Of a DNA stretch of 14,782 nt, positions 1 through 9,383 are shown in pieces; within the stretch, counting starts at the first letter, position 1; every line of letters starts with the position of its first letter. The DNA is from Hymenopellis radicata. Taxonomy: Eukaryota > Basidiomycota > Agaricomycetes > Agaricales > Physalacriaceae. Made by a program: the position numbers and the translations under genes. The stretch spans positions 1-14,782 of the forward strand of contig JADNRX010001083.1 of the NCBI GenBank assembly GCA_015501595.1. Direction: 5' to 3'. Under the pieces are notes generated by a model. It ran no database searches. It was not told the origin of the DNA and was given only the letters and a program-made list of their open reading frames with translations.

Positions 1-311
1 GCGACGCGAAGTCAGCCCACATCGGGGATAACTCGTCGAGTGGTACCTCGTTGAGCCATTTTCCAGCCATCCATGTCTCAGATATCGGTCCTGAGACTTC
101 TGGATAGACGTGCAACATGGCCGCACAAGTGGATTGCCCCAGTCCTATACGTTAAATCAGTACTGCGTTCATCGTTGATCATAACACTTTGAATACCAGA
201 GCGAACAAATCTCCTGGGTGGTTCATATAGAAGTGATTCCCCATCGAGGATAAGTGGTGGCGACTCCACCCTCCTTGAGGTGACGTGAGTAGGATGTTCG
301 GAAGATGACAT
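1..311 (-). CDS. 5' end of the large transposase-like gene, cut by the window start
   Basis: This is the beginning of the large minus-strand gene; the rest lies off the window or, if the molecule is circular, at 11609-14782. Exon 1 runs from the ATG at 311 to 197, a 52-nt intron (145-196, GTATTC..TATAG) follows, and exon 2 continues from 144 off the window. The spliced reading gives the family landmarks GNHFYMNHPGDLFAL, then DWGNPLVRPC and YPEVSGPISETW. In this copy the frame is broken by an extra G near 271 (CTCCTTGAGG against CTCTTGAGG in unit 2) and by a missing base near 115. Both look like sequencing errors, since unit 2 reads through. The start is the first ATG after an upstream in-frame stop and gives a protein lacking the usual N-terminal domain of the family. 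Confidence 0.72.
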
Positions 312-677
312 CCGAGCATCTAGCCTTTGATGTCAGCACCCCATCAAGACCATGTCGCCAGGATGTTTCCTCATAAATCGCACGTGTCTTCCATTGAGCC
401 TTGTAACTAGAGTATCAGAATTTTGTATACTCGAAACATTGTTGAATGCATGGGTACTCTATTCTGAAATGACAGTAATTTTATACGGTATCCTGTGAGC
501 CTCCGACCAGGGTACGATCATTTGAAAGCGGGCAGCTGCGCCGCCTGCGCGTCGCGACTAATTCTTTGCCACTTGTGCTCACGAACACGGAAAACAGATA
601 TAAATCACTTGATTAATAGGTATGATAAAATATGTAAACGAATGGTGATCTATAGACATTGGGAAGCACAGCGAAAT
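312..677. other. Non-coding gap between two minus-strand genes (unit 1)
   Basis: This 366-bp stretch lies upstream of the large gene and downstream of the 342-residue gene, both on the minus strand, so it should hold the promoter of the first and the 3' end of the second. It is AT-rich towards 590-660. It contains a 6-bp-arm inverted repeat (GAGTAT..ATACTC, 410-432) and the palindrome GTCGCGAC near 553. I see no convincing gene, terminal inverted repeat or target-site duplication. A plus-strand frame from 468 to 689 has no ATG. If this is a circularised transposon, the joined ends would most likely be here, but nothing marks them. Confidence 0.55.
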
Positions 678-1996
678 CTAGGACGATGATGACGGCCCAG
701 CCACAGGTGCCGGCGCCGCCGCCACTCGGTTTCCTTGAGCTTCAGCACTCAGCATGAAGGCATTGATCGATACGGTGGCGGCTGCATCCCCAAAGCGATG
801 GCGATCCTTGGTGAGAGCATGTTGGAAAACCCTGTCGTGGTGATCTGTCAGTCTATGGTTCGGAAGCGGTTGAAAACACGTACTTGGTAATCTTTGCGGC
901 ATCCTTCTTTTCCTCTCGGATCTTCACGAGTTTCGCATCGATACAATCCCAAAAGTCGGACGGCACCTTTCCATTCATGCTCTCGTCAAGCTTAGCTGCA
1001 TACAAATACCGCTGAGAACAGTCCGACTCAGCTCATGACACACAGAAGCTCACGAAAGCTCACCAAAAACGCGACGCGCGCAACAAACGGAAGTGTGATA
1101 GACACAACAACACCAGTACTGGTGACGGTATCGATGATCTTCTCAGTGAGCTCGTAAATGCCCCACGAGGGTCCGTCAAACTTCTTTAGAGTGTCGTTAA
1201 AGATTCCCATGGATTGTCCGATCTGTGCGAAGGTGTAAGTCAGAATGCAAGGCGAAGAAGTAAGTCGTACCAAGTCTTTCGTGTCGTTGCGATAATGAAT
1301 AAACTTTGAGCCAATGTATCTCCCGATGAGCTTGTTAGCAGCTTTGTCGCGGGAGACACCAGCTGGAATATTTCCATCTGCTTTAAGCTGTGTCTAAGGT
1401 TGTGTTAGTTACACAGCCGCTCGGAAAGACGCATCACACCATGAGCTTCTTGTTGGGCCATTCTTTATAGGCGGAGAGGTCACTGCTCAGGAAGAGCTCT
1501 GCAGCTTTGACATCGATGGCATTCTGAACACAGTAAGATGAGAACTTCGAAGATGAAACTGCATACCGTGAGCGCAGCAGGCATTGTATAAGCAGCTTGC
1601 GGGGGATGAAGACGGTCAAGCTGCTGCTTGACACTGAATAGTAAGCCTCCCAGGGAGACGAAGGCTTGATTGATATGGCCAAGCTGTAAATATGCTCAAA
1701 GAAGGAGACAAAAGGGGCGAGAAATGACAAACCTGGGATTGAACGACGAGGTCATGGCGATACTCCGTCGTGAGCTGCAGTGTTGTGGCTACGCTATGTG
1801 CGTATTGGGTCCAGTCAGGCTGAACAATGGCAGGAGCCGCCTGCCCGTTTTCGGCGCCTTCGCCAGCGCCAGCTCCGAGCCCGTCGTTACCAGGCTGACT
1901 GTTCTGGGGAGGAAGTTCGAAATTGTTACCGGTGGGACTTGGAGGAGGAGGCGAACTGCGCATGAGCTCATCATCAGAGATACCGCTGGCAGACAT
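678..1996 (-). CDS. Companion gene of 342 residues, seven exons, unknown function (intact copy)
   Basis: Exons (minus strand) are 1733-1996, 1567-1683, 1440-1523, 1271-1393, 1064-1222, 884-1011 and 678-831. Introns are 43-52 nt with GT-AG ends. The phases join without a break and give 342 residues ending in a stop at 678-680. The protein starts MSASGISDDELMRSSPPPPS. It has a low-complexity Pro/Ser and Gly/Ala/Glu N-terminal tail (to about residue 60). A predominantly helical core follows, with KEWPNKKLM near 150, YRNDTKDLIGQSMGIFND near 200 and VVVSITLPFVARVAFLRY near 250. A charged segment and an Ala/Ser-rich tail end it. I see no catalytic motif. From memory, similar helical proteins occur widely in agaricomycetes, but no function is known to me. 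It is divergent from the N-terminal half-transposase gene at 2348, with which it may share a promoter. Confidence 0.85.
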
Positions 1997-2347
1997 GGTT
2001 CTAAAAAAATAAGGCAGGTGAGTGAAGGAAACGAAAGGATAAAATGTCTTCCTCGGCTTGTTTCGCGGCAGTTTATGGCTCAAGCCACGCAACCCTGCAC
2101 TCTCGATCATGATAATGGCAGACAACGATGGCAAGTTCATGTTTTCAGGAAGAATACCGATTCTCATCGTCTGTACAGTGTTTGCGCTTGTTCCAGGAGA
2201 TCGTGCTCGAACATTCTGCAGATTATGCGACCATTCTATTCTCAAAACATCAAAACCATCGCACATTCGAAATAAAACACATACCAAAGCACTGGCAGCA
2301 CACCGTGCAGCACGTTCAAGCGGTGAAACACCCACCAGCATACCGCG
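1997..2347. promoter_or_regulatory. Divergent intergenic region, shared promoter candidate (unit 1)
   Basis: This 351-bp region separates the starts of the 342-residue minus-strand gene and the 231-residue plus-strand gene, so both promoters must lie here or overlap it. Several long open frames cross it on both strands, but they are shadows: none has the splice-site pattern of the real genes. No clear TATA box or repeated operator was seen. The stretch AAAAAAT just upstream of the minus-strand ATG is the only obvious homopolymer. Confidence 0.6.
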
Positions 2348-3143
2348 ATGCATCCATCCAACTTTACTTCCTTGAACGACGCCACAGACGATCTTATGCA
2401 TGATTCATCGGAGGAGGAACAGAGCAATTCGGGTGAACAGGACTATTTTGCGGCCTTCCATCAAGATCCGGAAACTGGGACGTATCTTGACGGGTTATAC
2501 CAACCGATCCAATTTACCACGGGAGACGCCCCGGAGGCTCAGCGACAGCGACTACACAAACAGCTAGATCAGCAGCTTGATAACCTATATCTTCTGGGAG
2601 AACATGCCTTGTTTAGCCAGTTTGACCAGGCGATTGACGGTCCGCAAGCCAACGATCCGAATGATACCGCTGAGGATGACTCTCCTGTCGCCCATCTAAC
2701 ATCCGCCATCGAAGCTCTTGGTGAGTTATCTCCTATGTGATGTTGATAACACTGAAAGAGTCGCAAATAGCTATGAATTATGATGAGGACGACGACGACA
2801 TCGTGATGGAAGAAGTAGAGCCTGAGAAAGATTCGGCATGGTGGCCGTACCCATCCAAACAGGTAACGTAACATGGTTTTGGCTCTCATGCCACTCACCA
2901 AAATACATTCAGGCCTTCTTGATTGACATGATGGATAACCAGCCGCGTCAACGTCTGTCGGATGATCATTTGAAGACGGTTCTCTGGGTAATGCGCGAAT
3001 CTGGAACGCCGAACGTACCCTCATTTTCTGCTATTCGCAAACTTCAAGACAAACTTGCAAAAGGGTTCGGTTTAGCTCCTCGCCACTACACCACCAATTT
3101 GGTCGGAGCTTCTGAGGATGTTGACCAGAGATATCAGAAGTAG
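2348..3143 (+). CDS. N-terminal half of the transposase-like protein as a separate gene, 231 residues (intact copy)
   Basis: Three exons, 2348-2720, 2771-2862 and 2913-3143, are split by two 50-nt GT-AG introns and read without a break to the TAG at 3141-3143. The protein starts MHPSNFTSLNDATDDLMHDS. An acidic, probably disordered first part of about 135 residues ends in an Asp/Glu-rich run. Next comes the landmark WWPYPSKQAFLIDMMDNQ (from about residue 147), then SGTPNVPSFSAIRKLQ and GLAPRHYTTNL. From memory, this WWPxxS..LxDxxDN plus (G)xPxVPSxxAxRKxQ arrangement is the N-terminal region of the same large agaricomycete family whose remaining domains are encoded on the opposite strand (7697 down to 4226). 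The last 12 residues after TTNL do not match the family, so the gene is cut at the point where GNHFYMN should follow. It may be a fragment, or a free-standing N-terminal protein. Confidence 0.8.
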
Positions 3144-3373
3144 ACAGGACTAACGTATTGGGATCTTGTCGTAGTTAGATAGAATCGATGATTCTGGGGC
3201 CATGTTGCTCGGGTATACCCCGAGTATGTCTGACTCATCACCGTCACATCGTCCCGATGTTCCTCTCCATATCGTCAACACATACCTGCTGAACTTCTGC
3301 GTTTAATACTGCGGCATCAGCATGCCTCTTAGCTCTTCACCTTGCTTCACCGGCACCTTTTCCTCTTTCAATC
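3144..3373. other. Intergenic gap after the N-terminal half-gene (unit 1)
   Basis: These 230 bp contain the 3' end of the 231-residue gene and the promoter of the next plus-strand gene. A sequence resembling the end of an intron (GACTAACG then TTGTCGTAG, about 3148-3174) follows the stop codon closely. Together with GTCGGA at 3102 it could form a weak alternative intron. Splicing it opens a frame to a TAA near 3305, but the added residues show no family similarity. A 17-nt hairpin lies at 3208-3224. The stretch before 3374 is pyrimidine-rich, as is common upstream of fungal start codons. Confidence 0.5.
3208..3224. repeat. Short inverted repeat (CTCGGG-TATAC-CCCGAG), unit 1
   Basis: CTCGGGTATACCCCGAG has two complementary 6-base arms around TATAC. 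It lies in the gap where the two oppositely oriented halves of the transposase-like gene are separated. No second copy was seen at the other break near 7700. It may be a simple hairpin of no function. Confidence 0.5.
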
Positions 3374-4186
3374 ATGGCCTCTTCTCTTGATGGACTGACG
3401 GCCTCGGGCACATATGGACACAGTTCCGAGTATGATGACAAATGATTCAGAAACCGCCGGTCGCTCATTCACCAGAAAATGCTCTCCTTCGCCAACTGCT
3501 TCACGAGGAGGCGGTGGTACCTTTGGAACGAGCAGTCTCCGCTGCCTTGAAAACCGCTCATTGACACGTTCAGGATACGAACTGCCACTTGCAGGAGTTG
3601 TTTGCTTTGGGGCCTATGGTGCGTCTGAACTCGATGAGCCGTACCATTATTCATCAGTCTGAACAGCTTCAGACTGTCCCCAGCGATGTGCCAATTTGTA
3701 ATGAGCGCCTTGCGCAGCTTCTTGCGGAAGCCTTTGCTGAGCCCTCGGAGTCGAGCAACGTACAGCGCGCCATCCTTAATCCAGATGAATCCGTCACGGA
3801 ATCGGAAGCGTCAGATGGGGAAGATGTAAGTGTATCCTTGGAATATTTGTTCTTTGCTCATGATACTTCCAGTGCGATAAATTCGACTCCTTGTTACGAC
3901 TTCTCAGCGTTCCCGAGGCGGGTCGCACCAAGCAATGGGCATTCGAGCGACTTGCCTTGTTCTCCAAGCTAGAGACCCTAATGGCGAAAGAGCGCGTCGA
4001 CGATGTATGGGCAGATAATACCCTGGCTCAGCTGCAAGTCGAGCAGGAGAAGCTTCGTATCAAGGTCATGGCGGGTCGGTCAGCTGCTCAGTAAGGAAGG
4101 ATCGGATTGGGCGTATGCAAGCCGCGCGCGCCGCACTGAAGAGGCATATGCACGTAGTTGCACTTCGAGCTAGGTTCAATGTCTGA
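3374..4186 (+). CDS. Unknown 254-residue gene, two exons; frameshifted copy (unit 1)
   Basis: This is the same gene as at 10761-11572, where it is intact. Here the frame is broken several times by one-base changes relative to unit 2. These include a lost G near 3415, extra bases near 3424, 3441 and 3450, an extra A near 3551, a lost G near 3562 and a lost A near 4091 that creates an early TAA at 4092-4094. Most changes lie in homopolymers and occur within a few hundred bases of a clean duplicate, so sequencing error is more likely than decay. The intron (GTAAGT..TTCCAG, about 3825-3871) and all landmarks are kept. The true stop, TGA at 4184-4186, is separated from the convergent large gene by about 40 bp. 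Confidence 0.75.
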
Positions 4187-4222
4187 TAAAATTACCATTT
4201 CGTATGATTTTTTAGAATGTCG

Positions 4223-7200
4223 CTATCTATTTCGCCTGCCTATTCTTTTCGCGTGTCTCTTGTGACTTGGCTTGTGCTGCCGCTCGCTTCTGGGCCAGAT
4301 ACCTGTAACTGTGCTGCCAACTGTCTCTCTAAGCTTCGTCCAACTCATTCGGCCTAATGCCTGTGCTTCTTGCCAATGCATGCTTGTTTTCTCCCGAGTT
4401 TCCTTTGCTTTTGCCTGTGTCTCGGCACGTTTCTTCGGACCAGTCACTTGAAGTTCTAATGACAATGCTCGATGATAGGCTTGTCGATCGGCCTGAAGTG
4501 GGATGGGAGCAACGAGATTTCGGGGTAGAAGTTCGCGGATGAGGTGGGCATTGTGAATCCCGTGCATATTTAGATGGAAACAGTCGTCATCGGCATGAAT
4601 GATGCACTTGGTGGGCTTATCTGTTTCCAACCGCTCTTGGACTTGTTTGTGGTCTGAGTCGCCAATAACGCAACCACCAGATACACAATCATGTTGGGCA
4701 TTGAAGTTGAACAAGACATCCTATTCGGACACTCGTGAGTCAGCTCGTATTGACGAGTATTCACTTGAAATAACGCACCTCGGGTACAGCTATCAGTACT
4801 TGTTTTGTAGGTGTACGAACGAGTATCGCATGTTAAGGCGCTGGTCCCGTTCATCGGCAACCTCGAAATGTTCCAGCAGAACCGATGTCTGCTTGTCATT
4901 CCAGCACGACAAAGGATTGCAACGAATTCGCCCAATGCGCGTACCCTGATCGTGTCAGGAGACCTCGGGATTACATTCTTCGACGACTTACATTGGATGA
5001 CTTCAAGAAGACCCACGATCCAACAGTGCAGATATCTTTCGCTTGCGAAACGAGAAGGGTACAGTTCTCCCAGTTTCCGTCGGACACGGCCTCAGGCAGG
5101 GAACCGGAAAGAATGAAGTCCTTGGTATGAGTTTCCCAAGAGCCAGCATGTCGCTTCGCACGAGGCTACGTTTAACGTCACCTGCAGTATGGTGTCAGTG
5201 TTGCTTCCAGATAATCTAGCAGATACGGACCAGATTTAATCAAGCTATGGTCTGTCCATCCGAGACGTCGTTGTAACTCTCGGTTTTGATGCAGAAACAA
5301 CGGGATGGAAGGTCCTGCTCGAACGTATCTCCCTTCGCTTTCCTTCCACCAGCCGCCACTGACCACATGCTTAAACCGTTCCATACTTGCCAGAGCTACA
5401 GAAATATCATGACTGGGCGCGAGATGATTTGAGAGAATGCTGCACTGTCGAAATATCGCATTGAAACACTCGAACACTTCAGTTGCGAAGATGACGGCGG
5501 TCCAAGTCTTCGAATGTCATCGGGGAGATGAGTAAGAACGTGCAGCTTGGCTTTTGTTATGATGCGACGAGGATCTACCTTTCCCCAGGCATCCAAGACG
5601 TTCGCAATCAATACTTCAAGATCTGCCTATGTGATCTATGAGATGGCGGAAATACAGCAACCGAGAACTGCTCACAAGATAGGTATCCATGTCACGAATT
5701 TCCGGAACCCATAGAAGTGCCCCAAGTTCCCCGGTAACCTTCCACAGCTGAAAGACATCGGGAGTACAGAGATCATGAACATGAAAGACACCAATCTGTT
5801 GAAGGGTTTTGAAGTGCTTTCCGATGAGAGAGTTCTTGTACTGAACAAGATACGCAGCACGCGGTGGAGGAATGGTGAGCCCTGTGATCGATGATGACTG
5901 CAACCGAACGGCAAATGTCTCCTCGTCGACCTTGGTCCAGGTCTTATTTGTTGTATGCCATACATACTTATTAGTTCCAAGTAAGCATGTGTGTAGAATC
6001 TCGCCCGGAGTATCAAGATGTGGATTGATGCCTGATTTGAGTCAACAACTACTTCCGAAGCGTTATTCAGCTGCAACACGTACCGCGGGTGCACAATAAA
6101 ATGTTATAATGGATTCCTGGCCGAATATCGTTTCGCAGTGCTAGAACAAGGAGGTTAGCACTATAAGACATGCACTGCCAGTGAGTTGGTTGAACTCACG
6201 ATCATCTACAGCAAGCTGTTCATAATCATCCTGAGGCTGCCGAACGACCCATTCCCAAAGCTCGGTGCCAACAGTCGCAGTGATCTCCTCTGTGAGTGAT
6301 TTACGATCTTCACGCGACATGCGCTCGTTCAATCGTTGATCGCGTGTTTCTCGGTTTTTGAGCTTTGCATTGAGAATCGCTTGGCCTTGGCAAGCAGCGT
6401 GTCAATCCAAAACTGAGCAATCTTATCCTTGACGCCCGTTTCAGTCGATAACTGACCAATTCCGCCCTGATCCCCATGACATGCTAACCAAATCTGTTTG
6501 CGAATAACAGAAATCGTCTTCTCACATTCTCGAGGTACTCCCGGATGGAAGAGTGCCTCATATCCTTCTACACTCTCCTTGACTTGCTCAGAGCCACCGG
6601 ACATATCACGCCGGCAGTTCAGACTCGCATTCACACCCAGATGAGAGGATGTTTCGGACTGCTGAGGATTGTCGGCAGGAAGGAAGTGTGGGATAACTTG
6701 GAACATGATTTCCTGCTCGAGTTCGCAGTCATACGCGTTGTGCCACCGATCCTCTTTACTACAGTTTACGTTAGTAGGTTCTATTCGCTGAAACAGAAGA
6801 TACAGAACGTACAAGTCTTCCGATAATGCCACGAACTGCTCCGAAGACGACGCAAATGATGATGTGGAGCAAGACCGAATAAAGTATTCCTGAGATAGTT
6901 GCTGATGTGGGAGATTCGCATTCGTTGTGTATATGTTTGTGTGAGCATTGTACTGCTTGCTCACATTTCCAGAGACGTCGTCGCTCCAGGGAATTACCCG
7001 AAGTCGGAATAACGGCTTTCCTTTTGCAACAATACGTAGCGGTGAGGCTTCAAAGTAGTCCTTTGGCGAGTTCTCTATCAAATACAGTTTTTACTTAGTA
7101 AAAACTCGACTTGAGCGCAAGATAGTCGCACCTGAGAGCCGAATCATATCCCAGGACATGGATGGCATCAGATCCAACAAGTTACGTGTCAGAGTGTGTG

Positions 7201-7697
7201 CTGATACACGCGCCGTGTGCTCTGTATCAACACAAAAGTATGGATTCTGTTCGGAGCCAGTCTGTGTAACCTTATAAACCTCAACATGAACCGCGCCCTT
7301 GACCGTTAGCCAGCGTAAGGGTACAACAAATGATCCTTGACTTGTCTGTGCAATCTCGTTGATGTAGAAATGCCGGTGCTTATTCGCCGGCGACGCGAAG
7401 TCAGCCCACATCGGGATAACTCGTCGAGTGGTACCTCGTTGAGCCATTTTCCAGCCATCCATGTCTCAGATATCGGTCCTGAGACTTCTGGATAGACGTG
7501 CATACATGGCCGCACAAGTGGATTGCCCCAGTCCTATACGTTAAATCAGTACGGTGTCATCGTTGATCATAACACTTGAATACCAGAGCGAACAAATCTC
7601 CTGGGTGGTTCATATAGAAGTGATTCCCCATCGAGGATAAGTGGTGGCGACTCCACCCTCTTGAGGTGACGTGAGTAGGATGTTCGGAAGATGACAT
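4223..7697 (-). CDS. Large transposase-like gene lacking its N-terminal region; full-length copy spanning the unit junction
   Basis: About ten exons on the minus strand: 7584-7697, 7132-7533, 6813-7074, 6200-6758, 6084-6140, 5676-6031, 5231-5626, 4992-5181, 4779-4945 and 4720 downwards. Introns are about 46-59 nt, all GT-AG. The product, about 966 residues, has family landmarks in order: GNHFYMNHP, YPEVSGPISETWMAGKW, VPLRWLTVKG, IPWSDDVSGNVSKQYNAHTN, FLPADNPQQSETSSHLG, HLDTPGEILHTCLLG, GKHFKTLQQIG, HLPDDIRRLGP, FATEVFECFNAIFRQ, SGGWWKESEG and FNFNAQHDC. By comparison with CACTA/Plavaka-type transposases I infer an RNase H-fold core with acidic residues in SDD, ADNPQ and TEVFE. One-base losses near 7413, 6380, 5500, 5164 and in 4779-4945 break the frame; unit 2 is clean at these points. 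The start at 7697 follows an in-frame stop, and the usual N-terminal domain is absent. In this copy a lost T near 4387 shifts the end to 4223. Confidence 0.82.
7086..7106. repeat. 21-nt perfect palindrome inside an intron (unit 1)
   Basis: Two 10-base arms, AGTTTTTACT and AGTAAAAACT, flank a single T. The palindrome lies in the 57-nt intron 7075-7131 of the large minus-strand gene. On the transcript strand its centre reads TTTACTAAGTAAA and probably contains the branch point (ACTAA). It could fold into a stem that hides or exposes the branch site. It is identical in unit 2. Confidence 0.75.
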
Positions 7698-8063
7698 CCG
7701 AGCATCTAGCCTTTGATGTCAGCACCCCATCAAGACCATGTCGCCAGGATGTTTCCTCATAAATCGCACGTGTCTTCCATTGAGCCTTGTAACTAGAGTA
7801 TCAGAATTTTGTATACTCGAAACATTGTTGAATGCATGGGTACTCTATTCTGAAATGACAGTAATTTTATACGGTATCCTGTGAGCCTCCGACCAGGGTA
7901 CGATCATTTGAAAGCGGGCAGCTGCGCCGCCTGCGCGTCGCGACTAATTCTTTGCCACTTGTGCTCACGAACACGGAAAACAGATATAAATCACTTGATT
8001 AATAGGTATGATAAAATATGTAAACGAATGGTGATCTATAGACATTGGGAAGCACAGCGAAAT
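7698..8063. other. Non-coding gap between two minus-strand genes (unit 2)
   Basis: Copy of 312-677, with no change that alters the picture. It should contain the promoter of the full-length large gene (start at 7697) and the 3' end of the 342-residue gene (stop at 8064). I see no gene, terminal repeat or origin-like structure that I can support. Confidence 0.55.
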
Positions 8064-9383
8064 CTAGGACGATGATGACGGCCCAGCCACAGGTGCCGGC
8101 GCCGCCGCCACTCGGTTTCCTTGAGCTTCAGCACTCAGCATGAAGGCATTGATCGATACGGTGGCGGCTGCATCCCCAAAGCGATGGCGATCCTTGGTGA
8201 GAGCATGTTGGAAAACCCTGTCGTGGTGATCTGTCAGTCTATGGGTTCGGAAGCGGTTGAAAACACGTACTTGGTAATCTTTGCGGCATCCTTCTTTTCC
8301 TCTCGGATCTTCACGAGTTTCGCATCGATACAATCCCAAAAGTCGGACGGCACCTTTCCATTCATGCTCTCGTCAAGCTTAGCTGCATAACAAATACCGC
8401 TGAGAACAGTCCGACTCAGCTCATGACACACAGAAGCTCACGAAAGCTCACCAAAACGCGACGCGCGCAACAAACGGAAGTGTGATAGACACAACAACAC
8501 CAGTACTGGTGACGGTATCGATGATCTTCTCAGTGAGCTCGTAAATGCCCCACGAGGGTCCGTCAAACTTCTTTAGAGTGTCGTTAAAGATTCCCATGGA
8601 TTGTCCGATCTGTGCGAAGGTGTAAGTCAGAATGCAAGGCGAAGAAGTAAGTCGTACCAAGTCTTTCGTGTCGTTGCGATAATGAATAAACTTTGAGCCA
8701 ATGTATCTCCCGATGAGCTTGTTAGCAGCTTTGTCGCGGGAGACACCAGCTGGAATATTTCCATCTGCTTTAAGCTGTGTCTAAGGTTGTGTTAGTTACA
8801 CAGCCGCTCGGAAAGACGCATCACACCATGAGCTTCTTGTTGGGCCATTCTTTATAGGCGGAGAGGTCACTGCTCAGGAAGAGCTCTGCAGCTTTGACAT
8901 CGATGGCATTCTGAACACAGTAAGATGAGAACTTCGAAGATGAAACTGCATACCGTGAGCGCAGCAGGCATTGTATAAGCAGCTTGCGGGGGATGAAGAC
9001 GGTCAAGCTGCTGCTTGACACTGAATAGTAAGCCTCCCAGGGAGACGAAGGCTTGATTGATATGGCCAAGCTGTAAATATGCTCAAAGAAGGAGACAAAA
9101 GGGGCGAGAAATGACAAACCTGGATTGAACGACGAGGTCATGGCGATACTCCGTCGTGAGCTGCAGTGTTGTGGCTACGCTATGTGCGTATTGGGTCCAG
9201 TCAGGCTGAACAATGGCAGGAGCCGCCTGCCCGTTTTCGGCGCCTTCGCCAGCGCCAGCTCCGAGCCCGTCGTTACCAGGCTGACTGTTCTGGGGAGGAA
9301 GTTCGAAATTGTTTACCGGTGGGACTTGGAGGAGGAGGCGAACTGCGCATGAGCTCATCATCAGAGATACCGCTGGCAGACAT
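8064..9383 (-). CDS. Companion gene of 342 residues; frameshifted copy (unit 2)
   Basis: Same seven-exon gene as 678-1996, with all splice sites kept. Compared with the intact copy it has an extra T in the run at 9312-9314, which breaks exon 1 after residue 23, and a lost G near 9122 at the end of exon 1. It also has a lost T in the run near 8453 and an extra T near 8389. The last two compensate each other and change AFLRYLYAAK to AFCGICYAAK. All are homopolymer or single-base changes, so I treat this as the same functional gene read with errors rather than a pseudogene. Its start is 350 bp from the divergent half-transposase gene at 9736. Confidence 0.78.

Larger units (their letters stand above)
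1..7389. repeat. Tandem unit 1 of a 7.39-kb head-to-tail repeat
   Basis: The whole of 1-7389 recurs in the same order and orientation at 7390-14782. The unit begins GCGACGCGAAGTCAGCCCAC and ends in TTCGCCG, and the same two ends meet at 7389/7390 without any added or lost base that I can see. Differences between the copies are mostly one-base insertions or deletions, for example CGGGG against CGGG near 26 and 7413. The boundary falls inside the coding sequence of the large minus-strand gene, so it is an arbitrary cut in a circle or array rather than a biological end. Confidence 0.97.

Noticed and set aside
78..311. 77-residue minus-strand frame taken as a complete small protein
   Set aside because: It is produced by an extra G near 271 and by reading through an intron (145-196). 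The spliced frame gives GNHFYMNHPGDLFAL then DWGNPLVRP, which match the large family.
495..689. 64-residue plus-strand frame with a CxxC-x6-CxxC pattern (CAAC..CHLC), identical in both units (also 7881-8075)
   Set aside because: It has no ATG (the start is GTG), an in-frame stop lies at 465-467, and it overlaps the 3' end of a well-supported minus-strand gene. Identity between units means nothing because the whole unit is repeated.
1616..2401. Long minus-strand open frame of 261 residues across the divergent region
   Set aside because: Only its middle part (from the ATG at 1996) belongs to a real exon. The rest reads through an intron on one side and the intergenic region on the other.
1670..2403. 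Several long plus-strand open frames opposite the 342-residue gene
   Set aside because: They are antisense shadows of exon 1 and the promoter region, with no splice structure and no family similarity.
3102..3174. Alternative intron extending the 231-residue gene past its stop
   Set aside because: The 5' site GTCGGA is weak, and the frame it opens (to about 3305) has no similarity to the expected family continuation GNHFYMN.
5672..6094. 140-residue minus-strand frame MHPRYVLQLNN.. (also 13063-13485) as a separate gene
   Set aside because: It runs through the 52-nt intron 6032-6083. The correct frame of the same DNA gives GINPHLDTPGEILHTCLLG, a clear landmark of the large protein.
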